Assembly: GCF_017094465.1 (NCBI RefSeq)
Contig: NZ_CP064791.1
Span: forward strand, 1,364,001-1,428,000
Direction: 5' to 3'
DNA from: Halapricum desulfuricans
GTDB taxonomy: Archaea; Halobacteriota; Halobacteria; Halobacteriales; Haloarculaceae
DNA length: 64,000 nucleotides
The translations under genes were made by a program, and so were the position numbers. Positions 51,917 to 61,051 of this stretch are shown here, piece by piece. Positions within the stretch are counted from its first letter, which is position 1; each line of letters begins with the position of its first letter. Under the pieces are notes generated by a model. That model did no database searches and had not been told where the DNA came from. It worked only from the letters and a program-made list of their open reading frames with translations.

Positions 51917-52863
51917 TCGTCCATATATCCTAGCTTCTGCAAGCGATCCGAGACGACATCGTTTACATCGTCCTCAGATTGGTCAGTTGGACCGATCTCC
52001 GGCTGATACGTCTCTTCGTCAGTGCACTCCCGAACGTCCCAGGGGACCCGACGCATCCCTGGGTGCGGGATTGAAGGACGGTGCCCCCACTGCCCCCACT
52101 CCCCGAGCGCGTTCCCGTGATCTGCAGAGACCACGACCTTTCCGTCGACGTTCTCAAGCAGCAGTTCGACATCATCCATCACGTAGTCCAAATTGGCATC
52201 ATACGCGTCCAGAACAGTTTCAGTAGGAAGTTCACCAAGCAGGACACGATCCCACAAGCCCAACTCGTCACCGACCTCACCGAATGTCTCCTGATCCATC
52301 ATGCCAATTGGTGTTTCTCCCTCATCCAGATCGCCGATAAATGGGTAATGGGGTTGCATGTAATGGACTATTACACGATCGAACTCATTGCGGCGCGCAG
52401 CAGCGATTCCGTGGTCAGTGACAGGGCGGGCAGGTACAGTCCCGAGTTCCTCGTCCCAGCCGTCACGCCAGACTTCGTCCAGCAATCCAAGTTCGATACC
52501 CTCCAATGCGTCTGACCGTTCTGAGAACGGGTTTGAGGTCACGTAGGCGGTGTTTTTAAGAACTTCGGGACTTGCTTCATTGAATGTTTTTCTCATCCAC
52601 TCCGCAGAGGATCCGGCAACAGACCAGATTGACTGGCACTTCTGGACACGCCGTTCGTACATATCGTGACGACAGGCATCAAGGATCACCAATACGTCCC
52701 ATTCACGGTCAAAGACGTGTGCCCCATCTGCTAACGAAGGAACTCGTTCTGTAACGCGAGCAAAAGCACTGAGGGTGAAATCTTTGATAATTGGAGATAG
52801 CGCCGCAGTCCCCCTCATTTCGTACCGCATTTTCGATTTATCCAGAAATTCTTGGAATGACAT
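51913..52863 (-). CDS. Sulfatase/alkaline-phosphatase-fold protein
   Basis: The 316-residue protein has the superfamily metal motifs: REWDVLVILDACRHDMYERR near residue 55, HYMQPHYPFIG, and VVSADHGNALGEWGQWGHRP. A Ser-Ser pair in SVAGSSAEWMRKTF may be the nucleophile region; a formylglycine motif is not seen. It ends SDRLQKLGYMDE. No signal peptide is visible, so it would act in the cytoplasm on precursors. It is placed between glycosyltransferase genes in the operon. It is a distant relative of the protein at 46569. Confidence 0.75.
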   Translation of the reverse strand: MSFQEFLDKSKMRYEMRGTAALSPIIKDFTLSAFARVTERVPSLADGAHVFDREWDVLVILDACRHDMYERRVQKCQSIWSVAGSSAEWMRKTFNEASPEVLKNTAYVTSNPFSERSDALEGIELGLLDEVWRDGWDEELGTVPARPVTDHGIAAARRNEFDRVIVHYMQPHYPFIGDLDEGETPIGMMDQETFGEVGDELGLWDRVLLGELPTETVLDAYDANLDYVMDDVELLLENVDGKVVVSADHGNALGEWGQWGHRPSIPHPGMRRVPWDVRECTDEETYQPEIGPTDQSEDDVNDVVSDRLQKLGYMDE

Positions 52864-52883
52864 GGTGTGTAGTTGTTGCCTAT

Positions 52884-53903
52884 CTATGGAATACCTGCTT
52901 CAGTAAGTTTGTCGGTATCCTCTGGACTAGCATTTCGTTCGATAATCTGCTTATTCAATTTCGACCGATAGACGGAGATTATTCGTCTGCTTATACGCTT
53001 GGGTGCAAGTGACAATCCAGCTATTTCAAGGGACTCGATATCGAGTGGCGAGTACCTCCATGCCCGCATCGCTTCTTCGAAAGCTGCTCTGCGTCGCCCG
53101 TACCGGAGTAGTTCTTGTGCAATCTCAGTATGTATCTCTGCTTGTTCTTTCTTGGAGAGAGCTTGGTAGATCGCAGCTGCCCCATCCTTCTGGATGCGGG
53201 TCTCAAGATCTATTTTCCTATCACCGCGGCTACGTTGACGGGCATACCAGCCGAACAGCTTCGCCGGGAGAAGGTCGTCGGCAAACACACTCTCCTGTCG
53301 GAGCCTGAGTGTGTAAAGTGGCGCGTCAAGGTTACGGACGGGATATTCTTGTGCCAGACGAAGCCAGAGATCATAGTCTTCTGAAGTCTCAAAGAGCGTA
53401 TCATATCCACCAGTTGCGTCCAATACTTCTTTTTTCCGGTACATCACTGATCCATGAACAAACTGATTTGAGTCAAGTAGATCGTCGATCGTCGGCCGTT
53501 CAAGTACGTGCCGGAAATCAATGTCGTGACCTGAATCAGTTATCATCCGTGTTGCAGTGCCCACGAGTGGGACTTCGGGGTGACTTTCGAGAAACGCGAC
53601 TTGCCGTGCGAGGCGGCCTGGTGCCGAAATATCATCTGCGTCTTGTCTGGCAATATACTTTCCCCTTGCGGCTTTGATTCCATCATCCAGTGCGCCTGCG
53701 AGACCATCGGGCTCATCACGTCTGAGCAAACGAATTCGTTCGTCACCATATGAGTCAACAATGGATAGTGTGTCGTCAGTAGAACCATCATCAACGACAA
53801 TTATTTCGAAGTCGTCAATTGTTTGTCGAAGAAGACTATCGAGAGCTTCTCTGAGATATCTTCCGGCGTTCAATGTGGGCAAGACAATACTAATTCGTGG
53901 CAT
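52884..53903 (-). CDS. Family 2 glycosyltransferase
   Basis: The first gene of the minus-strand glycan operon encodes 339 residues with a classic GT2 start, RISIVLPTLNAGRYLREALDSLL, VVDDGSTDDTL, and the metal motif KYIARQDADDISAPGRL, then YDTLFETSEDYDLWLRLAQ. The C-terminal 100 residues are helical and basic. It probably builds the outer part of the glycan. An AT-rich promoter region of 175 bases precedes it. Confidence 0.85.
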   Translation of the reverse strand: MPRISIVLPTLNAGRYLREALDSLLRQTIDDFEIIVVDDGSTDDTLSIVDSYGDERIRLLRRDEPDGLAGALDDGIKAARGKYIARQDADDISAPGRLARQVAFLESHPEVPLVGTATRMITDSGHDIDFRHVLERPTIDDLLDSNQFVHGSVMYRKKEVLDATGGYDTLFETSEDYDLWLRLAQEYPVRNLDAPLYTLRLRQESVFADDLLPAKLFGWYARQRSRGDRKIDLETRIQKDGAAAIYQALSKKEQAEIHTEIAQELLRYGRRRAAFEEAMRAWRYSPLDIESLEIAGLSLAPKRISRRIISVYRSKLNKQIIERNASPEDTDKLTEAGIP

Positions 53904-54078
53904 GTCTTTACACTCTGTTACTGCTGTCTTGGTAGTAAACAGTGCGGTCGAGATATGAGATAGGGGCGGATTTATATATGTTATTATATATAATGGATTT
54001 TAATGCGAATATTTAATAGCTCGGGAATATTTACCGCCAGCCCACCATTCAACCTGGGCCAGCACCCAACCCCACACG
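53904..54078. promoter_or_regulatory. AT-rich divergent promoter region of the glycan operon and the 54079 gene
   Basis: TTTATATATG, TTATTATATATAATGG and AATATTTAATAG occur within 70 bases (53970-54020). They offer TATA elements in both directions. GC content returns to the chromosome average just after this point, so it is also the right border of the AT-rich island. Confidence 0.45.
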
Positions 54079-54270
54079 ATGCAATTCGACACGCTCACCA
54101 CGGCCTCCGTATTCATCGCCCTGATCGCGCTCGGCGTCGGCGGCGCCTCGATGTCGCCGATGACACTCGAAACGACCCTGATGATGGTCCTCCCGTCGGC
54201 ACTGATATTCGGCGCGGTTGTCCTCGTCCTCGGCGTCAAACACGGCCAGTACCGTGCCCGAAACGCCTAG
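54079..54270 (+). CDS. Small two-helix membrane protein, DUF7333-like
   Basis: A 63-residue protein with two hydrophobic helices (TASVFIALIALGVGGASMSP and MMVLPSALIFGAVVLVLGVKHG) and a short basic tail. Similar small proteins are common in haloarchaea and have no known function. It lies 43 bases before the DHH gene on the same strand and may share its transcript. Confidence 0.65.
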   Translation: MQFDTLTTASVFIALIALGVGGASMSPMTLETTLMMVLPSALIFGAVVLVLGVKHGQYRARNA

Positions 54271-54313
54271 TACGCCCTACACACCTAACTACATAGAGCG
54301 AGTACAGTCACAG

Positions 54314-55333
54314 ATGAGCACGGCCGCCGATCTCCAGGCGCTGTTGGCCGACGGCGAGGAGATCAACATCGTCTGTCACGACAACCCCGATCCGGACTGT
54401 CTGGCGAGTGCGCTCGCGCTGGGCCGGATCGCGGCCGACGCGGGCATCGACGAGCGACACATCCTCTACAGCGGGACGATCTCCCACCAGCAGAACCGCG
54501 CGTTCGTCAACCTGCTCGATATCGACATCCAGTCGTTCGATCCGAGCGCCGTCGAGGACCGACCGCCGGACTCGCTGCTCGCGTTCGTCGACCACTCGAT
54601 CCCCGGCGAGAACAACCAGGTTCCCCCGGACACGCCCGTCGACATCGTCATCGACCACCATCCCGCCGAGGACGTCGAGGCGCGATTCGTCGACCGCCGA
54701 GAGGAGGTCGGCGCGGCCGCGACGATCCTCACCGAGTACGTCCGGACGCTCGAGATCGAGGTCGATTCGACGCTGGCGACGGCGCTTATGGTCGCGATCC
54801 GGTCCGATACCCTCGATTTCCTTCGCGGGGCGACCCACGCGGAGTACGAGGCGGCGGGCTTTCTCCAGGAAACGGTCGACGACGAGATGGTCCGACAGAT
54901 CTCCTCGCCGTCGGTCTCCGGGGCGACGCTTGATGCGATCTCGACGGCGATCGACAACCGGATGACGAAGGGGGCGATCCTCATTTCCCACGTCGGCCGC
55001 ACGTCCGAACGCGACTCGCTCCCCCAGGCCGTCGATTACCTCGCGCGACTGGAGGGCGTCCAGACGGCGATCGTCTTCGGCATCGTCGAGGACACGATCC
55101 ACGTCAGCGCCCGGTCGCCGGACCCGCGAGTCCACGTCGGCAACCTCCTCCGGGACGCCTTCGACGACGTGGGCAGCGGCGGCGGCCATCACGACGTGGC
55201 TGGCGGGCAGATCCCGCTCGGGATCTTCGCCGACTACACGACCGACGACGAACAGCTGCTCGACATCGTCGAGCGCGTCATCACCGACCGTCTCTCGAAG
55301 GGGCTGAACATCGCCGAGGACGAGGAGGCCTAG
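54314..55333 (+). CDS. DHH-family phosphoesterase (NrnA-like)
   Basis: The 339-residue protein has the DHH motifs HDNPDPDCLASALAL, AFVDHSIPG and VIDHHPAEDVEA, and a C-terminal DHHA1 domain ending in GSGGGHHDVAGGQIP. Proteins of this build degrade short oligonucleotides or pAp. Start ATG 54314 is preferred, since the upstream frame overlaps the small membrane gene. The helicase gene starts 83 bases on. Confidence 0.87.
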   Translation: MSTAADLQALLADGEEINIVCHDNPDPDCLASALALGRIAADAGIDERHILYSGTISHQQNRAFVNLLDIDIQSFDPSAVEDRPPDSLLAFVDHSIPGENNQVPPDTPVDIVIDHHPAEDVEARFVDRREEVGAAATILTEYVRTLEIEVDSTLATALMVAIRSDTLDFLRGATHAEYEAAGFLQETVDDEMVRQISSPSVSGATLDAISTAIDNRMTKGAILISHVGRTSERDSLPQAVDYLARLEGVQTAIVFGIVEDTIHVSARSPDPRVHVGNLLRDAFDDVGSGGGHHDVAGGQIPLGIFADYTTDDEQLLDIVERVITDRLSKGLNIAEDEEA

Positions 55334-55416
55334 CGACCGTAGCGGCGTCGAGAGAGCCAGCCGCGACGCCGGATCCGTACGTTCAAGAGTGACCACGCCC
55401 CAGCCCGGAGTACCTG

Positions 55417-57816
55417 ATGGCCGACCCCGACTGGGAGCCCTACTTCGGATTCGACGAGCCCTACGAGAGCCAGGCCGACGCCGTCGAGTCGGCGATCGAC
55501 GTGGCACAGCGGCAGGGCTATCTCGCGATGGAGGGGCCCTGCGGGACCGGCAAGACGATGGCGGCCCTGACCGCCGCGGCGACGCTCCTGCGAGAGGGCA
55601 ACACCTACGAGACCGCCGTCGTGGTCACGCCCGTCAAACAGCAACTCACGCAGTTCGTCGACGACCTCCGGACGCTCAACGCGGGCCTGCAAGACCCCCT
55701 CGCAGGCATCTCGCTGGTGGGCAAGCGCGACCTCTGTCCCTATGGCCGCGAGGACGTGTTCCCGCCGGATACCAGCGTCCACGATCGCTGTGAGGACCTC
55801 CGTGAGAACACGGCACACCTCGTCGAAAGCGACGGAGAGGGCGGTGACGAGCCGCCGGCCGCCGAAAGCGCCGTTGGCGGCGACCCCGACGAGATCTGGT
55901 GGGACCCCGACATCGCCAGCGACCTCGCGAAAGCGGCCCGCGCGGACGCCCCGGGACAGCGTGCACTCGGGGACGGCCTCTCGACGGCCGGCGCGAGTTC
56001 CCCCTACCGGACGAGCCAGCCCACGGCACCCGAAGACATTGCCGGCGACGACCCGCCGATCTACTGCCCCTTCGAAGCCGACTGGTACGCTCGGAACAAG
56101 GGGTCGCCCGTGGATTTCACCGCTGGCGAGGAATGCGTCCTCACGGCCGAGGACTATCTCCCGGCGGCCACCGAGCGCGGGACCTGCCCGCACCGGGCGA
56201 TGAGCGTCCTGCTCGCGAACGCCGACGTGGTGATCGGCAACTACAACCACCTGTTCGATCCCGATTCCCGACCGCTGCTGGCGGAGATCCTCGACGAGCG
56301 CACGTTCGTGATCGTCGACGAGGCCCACAGACTCGAGGGACGCGTCCGGGACCTCCTCTCGGATCGCGTCGGCCGCCAGACCCTCGTACAGGCCCGCAAC
56401 GACTGTCACCAGCTGCTCCAGCGCGCCCGCCAGACCGACGATCACCGCGCGCAGGTCGAGGCGCGGCTGACGAGCCACGAGGTGAGCCTCGACGCAGTCG
56501 AGTCGGCCCGCGAGTTCTACGACGACGTCCTGCGGTGGCTGGACGACCGCGTCGAGCGCGCCCTCGACGATGAGGCCGGCCGCGGCTGGCGAGCCGACCC
56601 CGACGCGCTGCCGGAACGCGACATCGAAGTCCCGCTCCGGGATCCCGAAGCCGTCGAGACTGACGACCTGACCGAGTGGGCCACCGAACACGGATATACC
56701 GGATCGCTGTGGCGGACCCTCCCCACGATCGGCGCGGCCGTCGAGGACACGATGGATCAGTTGGGGATCGCCCGCCAGCCGGTCGCGGCCGCCACGGGCG
56801 CGATCATGGCCCGGTGGTGGGAGCGCGACCACGCCACGAAGCTGCGGGAGATCGAACTCGAACACAGCCCGACCGACGACCAGCGCGTCGAGGGCTGGCA
56901 GCGCGAATATACCGCCGGACTCGTGCTGTTCGACTGTATGCCCACTGAAGCCCTGCGGGAGATCTTCGACGGCCTCGGCGGCGGTATGCTCATGAGCGCG
57001 ACGCTCTCGCCGCTGTCGGTGTTCACCCAGGTCGCGGGCCTGGACGCGCTGGCCGAGGGCGATCCCGACGGAGATGACTCCGGCCGGCCGATCGAGACGC
57101 GGTCGTATCCGCTGCGATTCCCCGAATCCAATCGGGCGAGCTGGCTCGTCGACGCCAGCCCGTTCACCGCGCGCAACCGCGGCGAGCCCACCCAGGACCA
57201 ACAGTCCTGGACGAACACCCGCGACGAGTACGCCCACGTCCTGCGGACGGTCGCGCGCAGTCCGGGCAACGTCCTGATCGCGATGCCCAGCTACCGGGAG
57301 GCCGCGTGGGCCGGCACGTATCTCGAAACCGCGGTCGACAAGCCGGTTCTCGTCGACGAATCGACGGGCAACGAGGCGACGGAGACGCTGAAACAGCGGT
57401 TTTTCGACGGCGATGGAAAGGTGATCGTCACGAGCACGCGCGGGACGCTGACCGAGGGCGTCGATTACGACGGGGCGAAGCTCTCGACGGCCGCGGTCGT
57501 GGGCGTGCCACTGGTCAACGTCGGCTCCCCGCGCGTCCAGGCCGTCCGGCGGGCCTACGGTGACGCCTTCGGCGAGGACAACGCCTTCGAGTACGCGCTG
57601 ACGGTGCCGGCGGTCAGACGCGCCCGGCAGGCCATCGGCCGAGTGATCCGCGGCACCGAGGAGGTCGGCGTTCGGATCCTGGCCGACCGCCGATACGTCG
57701 AGGGAGCGCGCCACAGCGTCAACGGTCACCTCTCGCCGGCAGAACAGCAGGAGTTCCGACGGATGACGCCCGACTTTCTGTCGGGCAAGATCGAGCAGTT
57801 CTGGGCAGATCGGTAG
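55417..57816 (+). CDS. XPD/DinG-type superfamily 2 DNA helicase with Fe-S domain
   Basis: The 799-residue protein has Walker A GPCGTGKTM near residue 45, DEAH box VIVDEAHRLEGR near 305, and motif VI QAIGRVIRGTEEVGVRIL. Cysteines that may hold the XPD-type 4Fe-4S cluster are seen in KRDLCPYG, HDRCEDL, IYCPFEA, EECVLT and GTCPHRAM, with an acidic insertion between them that is typical of halophiles. It unwinds DNA 5' to 3' in repair or recombination. The adjacent DHH nuclease may take part in the same pathway, but this is inference. Confidence 0.88.
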   Translation: MADPDWEPYFGFDEPYESQADAVESAIDVAQRQGYLAMEGPCGTGKTMAALTAAATLLREGNTYETAVVVTPVKQQLTQFVDDLRTLNAGLQDPLAGISLVGKRDLCPYGREDVFPPDTSVHDRCEDLRENTAHLVESDGEGGDEPPAAESAVGGDPDEIWWDPDIASDLAKAARADAPGQRALGDGLSTAGASSPYRTSQPTAPEDIAGDDPPIYCPFEADWYARNKGSPVDFTAGEECVLTAEDYLPAATERGTCPHRAMSVLLANADVVIGNYNHLFDPDSRPLLAEILDERTFVIVDEAHRLEGRVRDLLSDRVGRQTLVQARNDCHQLLQRARQTDDHRAQVEARLTSHEVSLDAVESAREFYDDVLRWLDDRVERALDDEAGRGWRADPDALPERDIEVPLRDPEAVETDDLTEWATEHGYTGSLWRTLPTIGAAVEDTMDQLGIARQPVAAATGAIMARWWERDHATKLREIELEHSPTDDQRVEGWQREYTAGLVLFDCMPTEALREIFDGLGGGMLMSATLSPLSVFTQVAGLDALAEGDPDGDDSGRPIETRSYPLRFPESNRASWLVDASPFTARNRGEPTQDQQSWTNTRDEYAHVLRTVARSPGNVLIAMPSYREAAWAGTYLETAVDKPVLVDESTGNEATETLKQRFFDGDGKVIVTSTRGTLTEGVDYDGAKLSTAAVVGVPLVNVGSPRVQAVRRAYGDAFGEDNAFEYALTVPAVRRARQAIGRVIRGTEEVGVRILADRRYVEGARHSVNGHLSPAEQQEFRRMTPDFLSGKIEQFWADR

Positions 57817-57919
57817 TGCAATCCATACCGGGATCGGGTCGCTCGATAGCCATCGCCTATGATCCCGAGACACCCTGTCGGTAGAAACGTTTACTGAGTT
57901 ACGGACGTTACGATCAGAT

Positions 57920-58195
57920 ATGGCTACCGCAGTGAAAGTCGACGAAGACGCGAAGTCACGGCTCGAAGAACTACAGGCCGAGGTCCGATTGCGAACGGGC
58001 CACAACGTCACCCAGCAGGAGATACTCACACGACTGATCAACGACGCGTACGAATCACACGAGGCATTCGTCGACTCGTTCCGGGACACGACTGTGCCAC
58101 TTTCCGAGGATGAAAAAGAGACGATGCAGCGAGGCCGAATCAGTTCCGGAGTCGAGACGGACGAAGAAGACATCGACGATATTCTCTACGGATGA
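57920..58195 (+). CDS. Antitoxin of a second VapBC-type pair
   Basis: A 91-residue protein with an N-terminal DNA-binding-like strand and helices (AVKVDEDAKSRLEELQAEV, TQQEILTRLINDAYES) and an acidic tail (ETDEEDIDDILYG). It resembles DUF7557-type antitoxins of haloarchaea. Its stop overlaps the start of the PIN gene by four bases. It differs from the VapB at 6157, so the two pairs are not recent copies. Confidence 0.75.
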   Translation: MATAVKVDEDAKSRLEELQAEVRLRTGHNVTQQEILTRLINDAYESHEAFVDSFRDTTVPLSEDEKETMQRGRISSGVETDEEDIDDILYG

Positions 58196-58623
58196 GTGTT
58201 CTCGTTGACACGGGCGTGCTATACGCGGATCACGATACCGATGCGACTCGACACGAGTCGGCTTCCCACGCTCTTGACGCAGTCTTTGACGGCCGATTTG
58301 GGCAGCCGTACGTGAGCGATTATATCTACGACGAGGTGATCACGCTGACCCTCAAACGAAGTGGCTCGCACGCTGCTGCAACGACTCTCGGACGACGTAT
58401 CCGGGGGGTGGACCCGTATCCAAACGCCTACGAGTGGCTTCGTGTCTCGTCTGCCGTGTTCGCTGACGCAATCGAGGTGTTCGAACGCTTCGACGACCAG
58501 CGACTGAGCTTCACCGACGTGACGACAGTTGCGCTGACCGATCGCTACGATATCGATCACGTCTTGAGCTTTGACGATGACTTCGACGGTCTCGTCGACC
58601 GCCTTGACCCGGCGAGCATGTGA
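58192..58623 (+). CDS. vapC: PIN-domain ribonuclease toxin of the second pair
   Basis: The 143-residue protein has PIN acids at SVLVDTGVLYADHD, VSDYIYDEVITLTLK, and LSFTDVTTVALTDRYDIDHVLSFDDDFD. It is longer than the toxin at 5759 and of a different subfamily, with the D-x-D-x-D-like end. The operon with its antitoxin and the ATGA overlap are typical. The ArsA gene follows 78 bases on. Confidence 0.8.
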   Translation: MSVLVDTGVLYADHDTDATRHESASHALDAVFDGRFGQPYVSDYIYDEVITLTLKRSGSHAAATTLGRRIRGVDPYPNAYEWLRVSSAVFADAIEVFERFDDQRLSFTDVTTVALTDRYDIDHVLSFDDDFDGLVDRLDPASM

Positions 58624-58701
58624 TTCCGTGGAGTCGCACCGGTTCCATCGAATCACGCCGAGACCGACGAGTACACAAGTCCAGCACCGATAGCGCCGCG
58701 C

Positions 58702-59730
58702 ATGACAGACATCGACGTCGAGCCGGTCGAGGAGATCGACGACGCGGCCGTGCCCGCCGGAGTCGACGCTCCCGAGTACGTCCTCTACGGGGGCAAAGGC
58801 GGCGTTGGGAAGACGACGATGGCCGCCGCGACGGGACTGGCGAGTGCCCGCGACGACACCGCGACGCTGATCGTCTCGACCGATCCGGCACACTCGCTGT
58901 CGGACACCCTCGAGACCGACATCCCGGACGAACCGACGAAGATCCGTGAGGAGATCCCGCTGTACGCCGTCGAGATCGATCCCGAGAACGCCTTCGGCGA
59001 GAACCCGCTCGGCGTCGAGGACAGCCTCGGCCCACTCTCGGAGCTGCTCGGCGACGACGTGGCCGATCCCTTCGGGGCCGCGATGCCCGGCACCGACGAG
59101 GCCGCGGCGATGCGCCTGCTGATCGAGTACCTCGACGACGAGCGGTTCGACCGCGTGGTCGTCGACACCGCGCCGACGGGCCACACCCTCAGATTGCTCG
59201 AACTCCCGGACGTGATGGAGACGATGGTCGGCCGCCTGATCGCCTTCCGCGAACGTATGAGCGGCGTGATGGAGTCGGTGACCGGTATGTTCGGAAACGA
59301 TGACGAACAGCTCGAAGAGGGGCTGGGCGACCTGCGCGAGCTCAGCCGGCGGATCGAAAAGCTACGTGCAGTGCTGCAGGATCCCGACAAGACGGACTTC
59401 CGGGTCGTGATGGTGCCCGAAGAGCTCAGCGTGATGGAATCGGAGCGACTCCTGACCCAGCTCGAGGAGTTCGGCATTCCCGTCGGGACCATCGTCGTCA
59501 ATCGCGTGATGGAGGATCTGACCGACGTCGCCGACATCGAGGCCGACTGGTTCGTCTCGCCGAACCTCGACAGCTGTGAGTTCTGCAAGCGCCGCTGGGA
59601 CGTCCAGCAGCAGGCACTCCAGCAATCTCAGGACGTCTTCCGCGGTCACGACGTCAAGCGCGTCCCGCTGTTCGCCGACGAAGTGCGCGGCGAGACGCTC
59701 CTGCGGGCCGTCGCGGCCTGTCTGGACTAG
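58702..59730 (+). CDS. ArsA/Get3-type ATPase
   Basis: The 342-residue ATPase has the deviant Walker A GGKGGVGKTTMAAATGLA, switch STDPAHSLSDTLE, switch II VVDTAPTGHTLRLLELP, and a late CEFCKRRWDVQQ zinc motif. These are marks of Get3/TRC40, which guides tail-anchored membrane proteins, rather than of the arsenite pump, since ArsB is absent. The archaeal role remains unclear. Its TAG stop shares CTAG with the convergent glycerate kinase stop. Confidence 0.87.
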   Translation: MTDIDVEPVEEIDDAAVPAGVDAPEYVLYGGKGGVGKTTMAAATGLASARDDTATLIVSTDPAHSLSDTLETDIPDEPTKIREEIPLYAVEIDPENAFGENPLGVEDSLGPLSELLGDDVADPFGAAMPGTDEAAAMRLLIEYLDDERFDRVVVDTAPTGHTLRLLELPDVMETMVGRLIAFRERMSGVMESVTGMFGNDDEQLEEGLGDLRELSRRIEKLRAVLQDPDKTDFRVVMVPEELSVMESERLLTQLEEFGIPVGTIVVNRVMEDLTDVADIEADWFVSPNLDSCEFCKRRWDVQQQALQQSQDVFRGHDVKRVPLFADEVRGETLLRAVAACLD

Positions 59731-61046
59731 CCGTCCGACTCGACCACGAGTACCCGGAGATCGTTGACGTTCGTCCCCGTCGGTCCAGTTTCGAGCAGCG
59801 CGCCGGCGTCGTCAAGCACCGAGACAGCGTCGTTTTCCACCAGCGCGCGCCGGGCAGCCATCGGGTCCGCGACGGTCTCGCCGTCGACGATCGCGCCCGC
59901 GGCGTCGGTCGCGCCGTCCGACCCGTCCGTGTCGACGCTCGCACAGACGACGCCTTCGGGGAGGGCGAGCCCCGCCCGCAGCGCGAACTCCAGGTTCGGT
60001 CCGCCCTCGCCGTTGCCGAGGACAGTCACCGTCGCTTCCCCGCCCGAGAGGAAGACGGCCGGCGGCTCGATTGGATTGCCGGTCGCGCGACACTCCTCGG
60101 CGATGGCGACCTGGCTGAGCGCCGCCTCCGTCGCCTCCCCGCGGATCCGCGAGGAGAGGACCACAGGTTCGTAGTCGGTGTCGGCGACGACGCTCTCGGC
60201 GGCCGACAGCGCCGTCCACGCGTTCGCGAGGACGTGGTTGTCGACGTGTGGTAACTCGCCCGAGGGCGTCTCCGATCGCTCGCCGGCCGCCCCGGCCTCC
60301 AGGTGGTCGACCACCGGCCCGGGCGCGTCGACGTCGTACTGGTCGAGCACGGCGAGCGCGTCCTCGTAGGTCGTCGCGTCCGGCGCGGTCGGACCGGAGG
60401 CGATCGTCGCGGGGTCGTCGCCGACCACGTCCGAGAAGACCAGCCCGACGACCGTCGCCGGCGCGGCGGCTGCTGCCAGTCCACCGCCTTTGATCGCCGA
60501 GAGGTGCTTGCGGACGGCGTTGATCTCCTCGATCGCCGCGCCGCTCTCGACGAGCGTCTCCGTGATCGCCTGCAGATCCCGAAGGCGGACGTCGCCCGCG
60601 GGCAGCGGGAGCAGGGCACTCCCGCCGCCGGTGATCGGCACGAGCAAGAGGGCGCGCTCCCCGTGTTCGCGAGCGCGATCCAGAATCTCGCGAGCGCCCT
60701 CGCGTGCTCGCTCGTCCGGCACGGGATGTGCGCCCTCGACGACCTCGACGGCCGCCGTCTCGACGGGGTCAGTCGTCACGACCAGCCCGCGGTCGATCCG
60801 GTCGTCGAGCACGTCACCGAGTGCCCGGGCGACGACGTCGGCGGCTTTGCCGCCACCGAGCAGGACGATCTCGTCGTATGCGGTGAGATCATACTGGGTA
60901 TCGACGATCCGGAGTGTGTCGCCTTCTACGGAGACGTGTTCGGCGATGACGCGCTCGGGCTGAGCGGCTTCGATCCCGGCCTCGATACAGGACAGTGCGA
61001 GGTCGTGTGCCGGCGTTCGGGCCAGTTCGTCGCGGTCCTCGATCAT
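59727..61046 (-). CDS. Glycerate 2-kinase (MOFRL family)
   Basis: The 439-residue enzyme phosphorylates glycerate for entry to glycolysis, as expected in the archaeal semi-phosphorylative pathways. Motifs are VLLGGGKAADVVARAL, HPVPDERAREGAREIL, PITGGGSALLPLPAG, NAVRKHLSAIKGG, SGGEATVTVLGNGEGGPNLEFALR and DTDGSDGATDAAGA. ATG 61046 gives the usual MIEDRDELARTPAHD; a GTG at 61055 that overlaps the upstream stop as GTGA is the alternative. It is in an operon behind the SDR gene. Confidence 0.9.
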   Translation of the reverse strand: MIEDRDELARTPAHDLALSCIEAGIEAAQPERVIAEHVSVEGDTLRIVDTQYDLTAYDEIVLLGGGKAADVVARALGDVLDDRIDRGLVVTTDPVETAAVEVVEGAHPVPDERAREGAREILDRAREHGERALLLVPITGGGSALLPLPAGDVRLRDLQAITETLVESGAAIEEINAVRKHLSAIKGGGLAAAAAPATVVGLVFSDVVGDDPATIASGPTAPDATTYEDALAVLDQYDVDAPGPVVDHLEAGAAGERSETPSGELPHVDNHVLANAWTALSAAESVVADTDYEPVVLSSRIRGEATEAALSQVAIAEECRATGNPIEPPAVFLSGGEATVTVLGNGEGGPNLEFALRAGLALPEGVVCASVDTDGSDGATDAAGAIVDGETVADPMAARRALVENDAVSVLDDAGALLETGPTGTNVNDLRVLVVESDG

Positions 61047-61051
61047 TCGGA

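Noticed and set aside
57817-57919. Terminator hairpin after the helicase gene
   Set aside because: A 7-base CGGGATC/GATCCCG pair with a loop of over 20 bases is too weak to claim.
55330-58173. 947-residue open frame antisense to the helicase gene
   Set aside because: Very long but without domains, and it would span several intergenic regions; the plus-strand helicase has all its motifs.
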